Of a DNA stretch of 64,000 nt, positions 57,761 through 64,000 are shown piece after piece. Source of the stretch: Zea mays. Lineage: Eukaryota > Streptophyta > Magnoliopsida > Poales > Poaceae. Positions within the stretch are counted from its first letter, which is position 1, and each line of letters starts with the position of its first letter. Position numbers and translations under genes: made by a program. The stretch covers positions 118,065,898-118,129,897 of the forward strand of contig NC_050105.1 of NCBI RefSeq assembly GCF_902167145.1, in the 5' to 3' direction. Below the pieces are notes generated by a model. That model did no database searches, was not told the DNA's origin, and saw only the letters and a list, made by a program, of their open reading frames with translations.

Positions 57761-57769
57761 CTGCTTGAG

Positions 57770-60660
57770 AATGGTAAAGACCATGTTACTTTTGTATATG
57801 AGTCATTGTACTTAGAATATCCTAGTTATTCTTTGTGCATTGACTCAGGTGCAACTGTTAATGTTGCCAATTCTCTACAAGGCTTCCATTCAATCCAAAG
57901 GCGCCTAAAGGGCCAAAAAGCAATTAAGGTGACCAATGGAAAAAGGGCAGAAGTGGAAGCCATTGAAGATTTAGTTCTAGTCTTAGATGATGGTTTTCAT
58001 TTATTATTAAGAGATGTAACCATGTTCGTTTCTTAAGAAGGAACTTATTTTAGTTTCTAGATTAGATGATCAAAACAATATTCATTGTCACTTTGGTGAT
58101 AAATAATGTATCGTTCAGGTCGATAATAATAATGTGGGTCTCACCATCTGACGGGACATGCTTTATTTGCCTTCACATCGTGATGTTGTTAATTACCGAA
58201 AAAGAAAGAGAAATGATGGTAAAACATCATCAAAATTATGGCACTATCATTTAGGCCATATTATGAGAGGGAGAATGAATGTCTAGTTAAGGAAGAGATT
58301 CTCTATACTTTAGATTTTATAGACTTAGAATAATGCAAAGACTGCATAAAGAGTAAATTTGTGAAACAAATCAAGAAAACTGCTAAGCACAATACAAGAA
58401 TATTAAAATAAATTCATACAGATATATGTGGTCATTTCCTAGTAAGGACAGTAGATGGGTTCGATTCATTCATAACCTTCATCGACAACTACTCTTGCTT
58501 TGGTTACATTTATCCTATTAAAAAGGTTAGAGGCCTTAAAAAATTTTAAACAGTTTAAGGCTAAAGTTGAGAATCAACACGACCTAAAAATAAAGATAGT
58601 AAGATCATATTGCGGGGAGTACTACGAATGCTATACACCGTATGGACAAGTAGCACTATAGCAAGGCCTTTGCGAGGTTCCTACAAGAAAATGGCATAGT
58701 TGCCCAGTATTCAACGCCTAGTGAGCCCCAACAGAATGGGGTAGTCGAAAGAAGAAATAGAACATAAATGGACATGGTGAGGAGTATGTTAAGTTACTTT
58801 AGCTTGACATTGGGTCTGTGGATGGAGGCTTTAAAAACTGTCATCCATATACTCAACAGAGACCCAAGCAAATCAGTACCTAAACCCCCATATGAGTTAT
58901 GGAGAGGCAGAAAGTCCACGCATACGAGGCTGTCTAGCAGAAGCAAGAATATTTAATCCTAGGTAGGGAAATCTATAAGAAAGAACCACTAGTTTCCATT
59001 TTATTGGCTATCCTGAGAAGTCGAAGGGTTTCAAATTCTACTCTCCAGATAGACAGACAAGGTTTGTAGAAACCAGTCATGCCATATTTCTAGAAGATGA
59101 AATGATCAAGGGGAGTAAGATCCTCCGAGAAGTTGAGCTTCAGTAAAACATGAATTATGTCCCGATTCCAATGATTGAAGAATCATACTTCTCGATACAC
59201 ACTGAAGTTCTACCAACAGTTGTTCCAACTGTAGGTGAAACTCCTGCTACAAATGTTGCATCACCATGTACAACAATCATTGAGCAAGTTGATTTGCCTT
59301 CTGTGCTCCCCGAAGCACAAGAGGACTCAGAACATAGTAATCATGTTGTACCAAGTGATTCACCAATGTAGCAGCCCCAGAACACAGAAACATTAGTAAA
59401 CCTCATAAGGTCTCAGAGAACTAGAAGATCTGTGATTTCTGATAATTATGAAGTATCTGAGGCAAAAGAAGCAGAAAACAATGAGATATATGTTTGTGAA
59501 GATATAGACATCAAAGGGGATCCCACTACGCATGAAGAAACCATGAGGAGTAAAAATTCATCCAAGTGTCTCTCTGATATGAAATATGAATTAGAATTCA
59601 TAAAAGTGAATCAAATCTGGGACCTAGAAGTCATTCCAAAAGGAGCCAAAATAATAGGATATAAGTGGGTCTACAAAACTAAGTGTGACTCCAAAGGGAA
59701 CATAGAGAGATACAAGGCCAGACTTGTGGCTAAAGGGTTCACCCAAAGAGAAGGCATTGATTATAATGAAACCTTCTCGCCCGTCTCGACGAAAGATTTG
59801 TTTAGAATAATCATGGCTCTAGTGGCTCATTATGATTTAGAACTCCATCAGATGGATGTTAAGACAACTTTTATTAATGGGGAGTTAGAAGAAAAGGTTT
59901 TCATGACACAACCAAAGGGTTTTATCATGCAAGGTAAATAAAGTATGGGATGTCACTTAAGGAAGTCCATTTATGCATTAAAGCAAGATTCCAGACAGTG
60001 GTGTCTCAAGTTTGATCAGACTATAAAAAATATGGTTTCAAGGAAAACAATGAAGACAATTACATTTATGCAAAGTTTAAGAATGGAAAGCACATCTTCC
60101 TTGTCTTGTATGTTGATGACATACTCTGGCTAGTGGTTAAGAATCTACTAGCTGAAACAAAGAAGTTTCTATCCTTTAATTTTGATATGAAAGACATGGG
60201 AGAAGCCTCCTATGTTTTTGGAATAGAAATTCACAGAAATAGAAAAGGGGTATTATGACTCTCACATAAGACATACATAAAAAACATACTAAAGAGGTAC
60301 GGTATGCACCGGTACAAGGTTTTGCCTGCGCCATAGTCAAGGGTGATAAGTTCGAGAATCGTCAGTGTCCCTAGAATTAGTATGAGAAAGATCAGATGAA
60401 ATAAGTACCATATGCTTCCGCTATCGAAAGCATTATGTATGCTCAAATTTGTACTCAACCTATCATAGCATTTATCATCGGGATGCTTGACAGATACCAG
60501 ATGAATTCAGGCATAGAACATTGGAAAGCAGTTAAGAAGGCTTCATGCATAGAACATTGGAAATCAGTTAAGAAGGCTTCGTTACCCGTTGGTCTTGATG
60601 TGTAAACTTGTCAAAGTATAGAACCTAGAAAAGTTGAGAATGAGAAAAGTATAGAACAAA
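57770..60660 (+). pseudogene. pol remnant of element F (protease, integrase, reverse transcriptase; RNase H missing)
   Basis: The protease motif C-I-D-S-G-A-T is intact near 57835. The integrase shows W-H-Y-H-L-G-H, H-T-D-I-C-G, then R-S-Y-C-G-E-Y-Y in which the second catalytic Asp is replaced by Tyr (about 58600), and N-G-V-V-E-R-R-N. RT has K-W-V-Y-K-T-K, R-L-V-A-K-G-F-T-Q, H-Q-M-D-V-K-T-T-F and Y-V-D-D near 60110. Frames are broken by many stops and shifts. After RT, the text jumps to a two-fold repeat of CATAGAACATTGGAAA (60515-60580) and then the polypurine tract, with no RNase H motif, indicating a deletion. Confidence 0.8.
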
Positions 60661-60668
60661 GGGGAGAA

Positions 60669-62045
60669 TGTTGAAATGTTCTCTACACCATTTGGTTAAC
60701 AGAAATCGGGGTCGAGGTAATCCTAACCAACTTCCTAACTATGAGCCCTTGATTGGGGGCCACCCTAACCATGGTTGCAGCCCCCGGTTCATCGACCACC
60801 ACATTAAATAGAGGATTAGGGCAACTAGGTTAAGCTAATGCTAATCGCTTACCCAAAACCCTAATCCTACATCCACACACAGAGGATCTCATTTCCTAGG
60901 CATTTGATGTGACTGGAAGAGCTTCGACGCATGGTGTCGGAGGACTCCAGCGGGCCAACGTCGCCCGTCCTCGACCCTCCTCCACTGCAGATGAACGGCG
61001 ATGGCAAGCAAGACAACGGTGGTGACCACACTAAGGGGCGCAAATGGGTCAGGTATACCCATCGGATACCGGATACAAATAGTTCAAATACTTGTTTTTT
61101 TGGATATAGACACAAATACTTTTATATCGGGACGGATATGGGTAGTACTCGGATAGTACAAATTTAGATTTGGGTCGGATTCAAAGCAAGGACTACCCGG
61201 TAAATACCTGTATATTCGGGTCAGATACGGGTGCCCGGGTTTCAGATACCCATTTTCTTTTTTTGTACAATATTTTTATAAAATTATAACCTTTACAAAT
61301 GAACTCGGATGAAGATAAAGTTGATATGAAAATTGTATTGCTCGAAGAGATCTACAAATTTGTAGCACATCACATTTTTGTTTAAACACATATTCATGTC
61401 GAAATTATTGAAATTATGTCCAAATATATACCAAAGTAACAAAATATACATCACATGTGTAAATCCAATACTCCATAGCTTATTAATAGAATATATATCA
61501 CATGTGTTGGACTATCTTGTGTTATATTAGACTATTTTACGTCAATTGAAAACTATCATGTATTGTGTTAGACTATTCTGTGATTCGAATGTTGTCATTA
61601 TATTCAAACTATTGTGTTAGACTATTGTATGATCTCAACTTATTGCTATAGTGTCATGTTATGCAATGCTCGTGGTGTAACTATCTTATGCGTAAACCAA
61701 TTCATACATGTATCTGACAAGTATTCAGTATCCACATGTATCCGACTAAATAATATTCGTATTCGTCACCTATCCGTCCAAATAAATATTCGATCCCTAT
61801 ATCTGTATTCGTCTCATTTCTATTTATTCATACATGTATGCATTAACCTTAAATCCGATTGAAATACATTAGGGTAGGATATAGGATTACTTATTATCTG
61901 TTTGTATCCATCTAGTTTTTATCCCTAACCACGCTCCTCCACCGTGCCAAGATCAACCCCCACCACTACAAGGCGCAGGAGCAGACGCCGCCCACCTCAC
62001 AAACCTTGCCCTTAATCAAGGGTAAGATGGTATGCCTTAATCTCT
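60669..62045 (+). repeat. 3' LTR of element F, interrupted
   Basis: TGTTGAAATGTTCTCTACACC follows the purine tract ACAAAGGGGAGAA. It parallels the left LTR to 61029, is interrupted, and resumes at 61928 to about 62045, where similarity fades. The two LTRs differ strongly, so the insertion is old. Confidence 0.72.
61030..61927. mobile_element. Insertion of about 898 bp in the 3' LTR of element F
   Basis: Comparison with the left LTR shows the insert directly. ACCAC stands on both sides (61025-61029 and 61928-61932), or 8 bp with two mismatches. The text contains repeated GGGTATACCCATCGG- and ATTCGGGTCAGATACGGG-type phrases typical of a hAT-related MITE group. Clear terminal inverted repeats were not found. 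No transposase. Confidence 0.55.
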
Positions 62046-63563
62046 ACTACTCCTTATGTCTTTAGTGTAGGCGTCCACACTTTTTTGTTCTGCCATCGCG
62101 CCCTCCGCCTCCCTCCCTGTGCCCGCAGTCCCCGCCGCCGCGCCCGCGGTCCCGTAGTCCCCTCCGCGCCGCGCCCGCCCCGACTCGCGATGCGCAAGCC
62201 CGCCGCCGCCACGCTATCCTCGCAAACGCTGACCCTGCGCCATCTGGCCCGCTTGCTCACGCTCCACAGTCATCACTGGCCACCCCGCGCCCCTCCCAAG
62301 CTCCGTCGCGTCATCCCCTCATTTCCCCCATAACCCTGTCGATCCGTACGCGAGCAGGAGGACAACGGCCCCGAGCCCGTCCTCATTTGCCTGGAACCCT
62401 AGCCATAGCAGGCACCAGGTTGTTGTCCTCCCCGCCGCACCACCACCACGGCCACCGTAGCGACTATGACGAGGGCGACCATCGAGGCCTGTCCGCTGCC
62501 ACCTGACCAGTATGGTCGCGCGCCCGTCGACCCTGATCTGTACGCCTAACTTTCATGACACCGATGCAACACCCGAGGAGGGCGCCTCGTGGGGGACTCG
62601 GACCTCCACCTCTTCGTCGTCTTCCCTGGACAACATCTCCCCTGGACAACACCTCTTCGTCGTCTTCCCTGGACAACTACCACTCTGCGTCGCTCGCCCC
62701 AAGGTGGAGCCCCACACCCACCTCAACGGCTCCGTCCGCAACTGCACCCTCCTGTCAGTGCTCCACTCCGCACTGCACCACCTCCACCCCATCTCCCATG
62801 GCCTCCCGGTTCTTGATTTCTTTCCCCTTTAGTATGGTAGCTTAGCTCCTCCGAGCAGATCAATCGATGACTTTACCGATAGGGTGTATCCCTGGACAAC
62901 ATCTATTCCGTGCCAGTTATGATTCTGTGACAAAAGTTTGCTAGAAAATTGGTGGCTCCAATCTGATCCCGGACAACTCTTGTTTACCAGTAAGTAAATC
63001 TGGTTTTTCTTGCAAACAGGGAGATTGCAGGAGTTATAGCTTTTTTAGATGCAGACTGTGGACATGTGGGCTCGTTGCATTGTAGTAGCGTGAGTGTTTC
63101 TTTGCCTGTTTTGACAAAAGATATTTTCTGATGGAGCTTTTAGTTCACAAATCATAGATGACTTGACCTCCTCGAAAATGACCTTATTACTTATACGAGA
63201 TGATTGAAGATAGGAATCAAAATATGCTTGTAGTTCGATGAACCCAATGAATAATCTATTAAATGGCTGGTTAGTTCAACTAAGATATTACATGTTATAG
63301 AGATGCTCTTTTCCCCTTTTTTATTTAATTCACAAAATATTCAGATCTATTAGTGAGACAAATGTTAGCTCATGGTTTAGGGTTTTCTTGTTGCAAATAA
63401 GTCGTGGCTCATGAGTTAACAGGTTTCTCTCTTTAGTGCTATCTGTGTTAACATGTGTGGTGCACGATGCCTAAATGCTTGTAGTGCTAAAAACGTGATA
63501 GTTCTCCTCCTGATGACATATTTGTGGTTTCCAGAATACGTGTAAATTAAATACAAAGTAGTG
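62046..63563. other. GC-rich stretch and intron-like sequence upstream of the PTI1-like fragment
   Basis: 62090-62840 is GC-rich with a partial tandem repeat around CCCTGGACAACACCTCTTCG (62610-62680), possibly a promoter or 5' leader. A CCA|GTAAGT donor-like site is at 62989. From 62850 to 63560 it is AT-rich and intron-like. The open frames here have no recognised domain. If the fragment at 63564 is a gene, this would be its 5' region; otherwise it is unexplained. Confidence 0.35.
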
Positions 63564-64000
63564 ATGTGGCGCCTCTGTTGCTGCAATTGCCAAGTGGATG
63601 AAACAAATCAGTGTGAGAGTGGTCAAGTCAAGGCCACAACCAACAAAATCGACGGTATGTTTATTTCAATGTACTTGTACCATCTGTTCATATGTTCATA
63701 ACCTGTTGGCAGTTATTAAAAATGTGAAACATCCTTGTGCTGCTGTATTTAAAATTCCATCTTCTAAAGTCTATAGAAAATTTGGTGTCATTGTATCCTT
63801 TTCTCTAGGGGCAACGAAGGGTTTGCGGGATTCTGCTACTGCAAAAGTCAAGCCACACGATGATGCTCCCCTTATCGATGTCCCTGTTCTATCCTTGGAT
63901 GATCTGATAAAAACACTATTGACTTGGTTCAAGAACCTTGGTAGGTGAAGGTATTTATGGTTGGGTGAAGTAGTAGATAAAAAAGATTTGGACACTGGCA
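63564..64000 (+). pseudogene. PTI1-like protein kinase, 5' part, frameshifted, cut by window end
   Basis: Exon 1 (63564-63654) starts M-W-R-L-C-C-C-N-C-Q-V-D-E, like the Cys-rich acylated N-terminus of PTI1-like cytoplasmic kinases. A GT donor at 63655 (GACG|GTATGT) and an AG acceptor at 63807-63808 (TTTTCTCTAG) join in phase to K-P-H-D-D-A-P-L-I-D-V-P-V-L-S-L-D-D-L, the segment just before the kinase domain in that family. Then a single-base loss near 63920 shifts the frame and gives a stop at 63946. The P-loop start G-E-G-I-Y-G is visible in another frame (63942-63959), with further stops after it. PTI1 kinases act downstream of receptor and OXI1-type kinases in defence. The intron rules out a processed copy; a decayed gene or a captured fragment both fit. 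Confidence 0.6.

Larger units (their letters stand above)
54609..62045 (+). mobile_element. Old Copia retrotransposon F, decayed
   Basis: The left LTR (54609-55190), primer-like site, gag, protease, integrase and RT remnants and a right LTR starting at 60669 (disrupted) give a plus-strand Copia element of a lineage distinct from Sireviruses (short gag, no coiled coil). The left flank is TATAT; the right end could not be matched. All coding parts carry multiple stops, and the RNase H is missing. It contains a hAT MITE and one more insertion. Confidence 0.82.

Noticed and set aside
62464..62845. Overlapping frames that could be a first exon
   Set aside because: Both strands are open because of GC content and a tandem repeat; no splice or domain evidence strong enough to call a gene.

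Overview
The window looks like intergenic DNA of a large grass genome, most likely maize (Zea mays) or a close relative. It is dominated by nested LTR retrotransposons with Sirevirus-type (Opie/Ji/SIRE-like) Copia polyproteins, a long-LTR Del/Tekay-type Gypsy solo LTR, CACTA elements with the CACTACCGGAA terminus and TTTGCCGAGTG subterminal repeats, and grass MITEs. Only one intact host gene is visible: an intronless G-type lectin receptor kinase (47857-50265, minus). The 5' part of a PTI1-like kinase gene, apparently broken, runs off the right edge (63564-64000).

Layout. 1-8992: a Sirevirus Copia element on the minus strand (A), cut by the window start; its gag is split by a 3.36-kb solo LTR (3099-6455) with a GCCTC target duplication. 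9191-10700: a GC-rich LINE-like or retroposed segment, minus. 10956-25191: a Gypsy-like element (E) with two LTRs and an ATACC target duplication that carries gag but no recognisable pol; a nearly intact Sirevirus (B, 13840-23077, target duplication GGGAG) sits inside its gag. 25197-28009: unique sequence, a small MITE and a non-autonomous CACTA (26530-28009). 28013-45640: the left copy of a duplicated non-coding block, interrupted by a second CACTA (29793-30660), a MITE and a solo LTR (D, 31187-45440). D is itself split by a 12.8-kb Sirevirus with an envelope-position ORF (C, 31364-44190, minus, target duplication TAGGG). 45860-46730: a Gypsy protease remnant and a Tourist-like MITE. 47592-47741: a TA microsatellite of about 75 repeats just downstream of the receptor kinase. 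50600-52200: old LTR debris. 51895-54485: the right copy of the duplicated block, carrying a SINE with a 16-bp target duplication. 54609-62045: an old Copia element (F) with eroded gag and pol, containing a hAT MITE and another insertion. 62046-64000: GC-rich sequence and then the PTI1-like fragment.

How the parts relate. The two copies of the non-coding block lie on both sides of the receptor kinase, as expected from an old tandem duplication of a kinase-plus-upstream unit. The copies date each other's insertions: the right copy preserves the unoccupied site of solo LTR D. LTR divergence counted by eye (B about 1%, C about 1.7%, E about 5%) agrees with the nesting order. The most unusual signal is a palindromic GACNGTCC motif repeated at exactly 21-nt steps inside the gag of E. 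The same motif recurs at 19-22-nt steps in the LTRs of unrelated Copia elements in this window.
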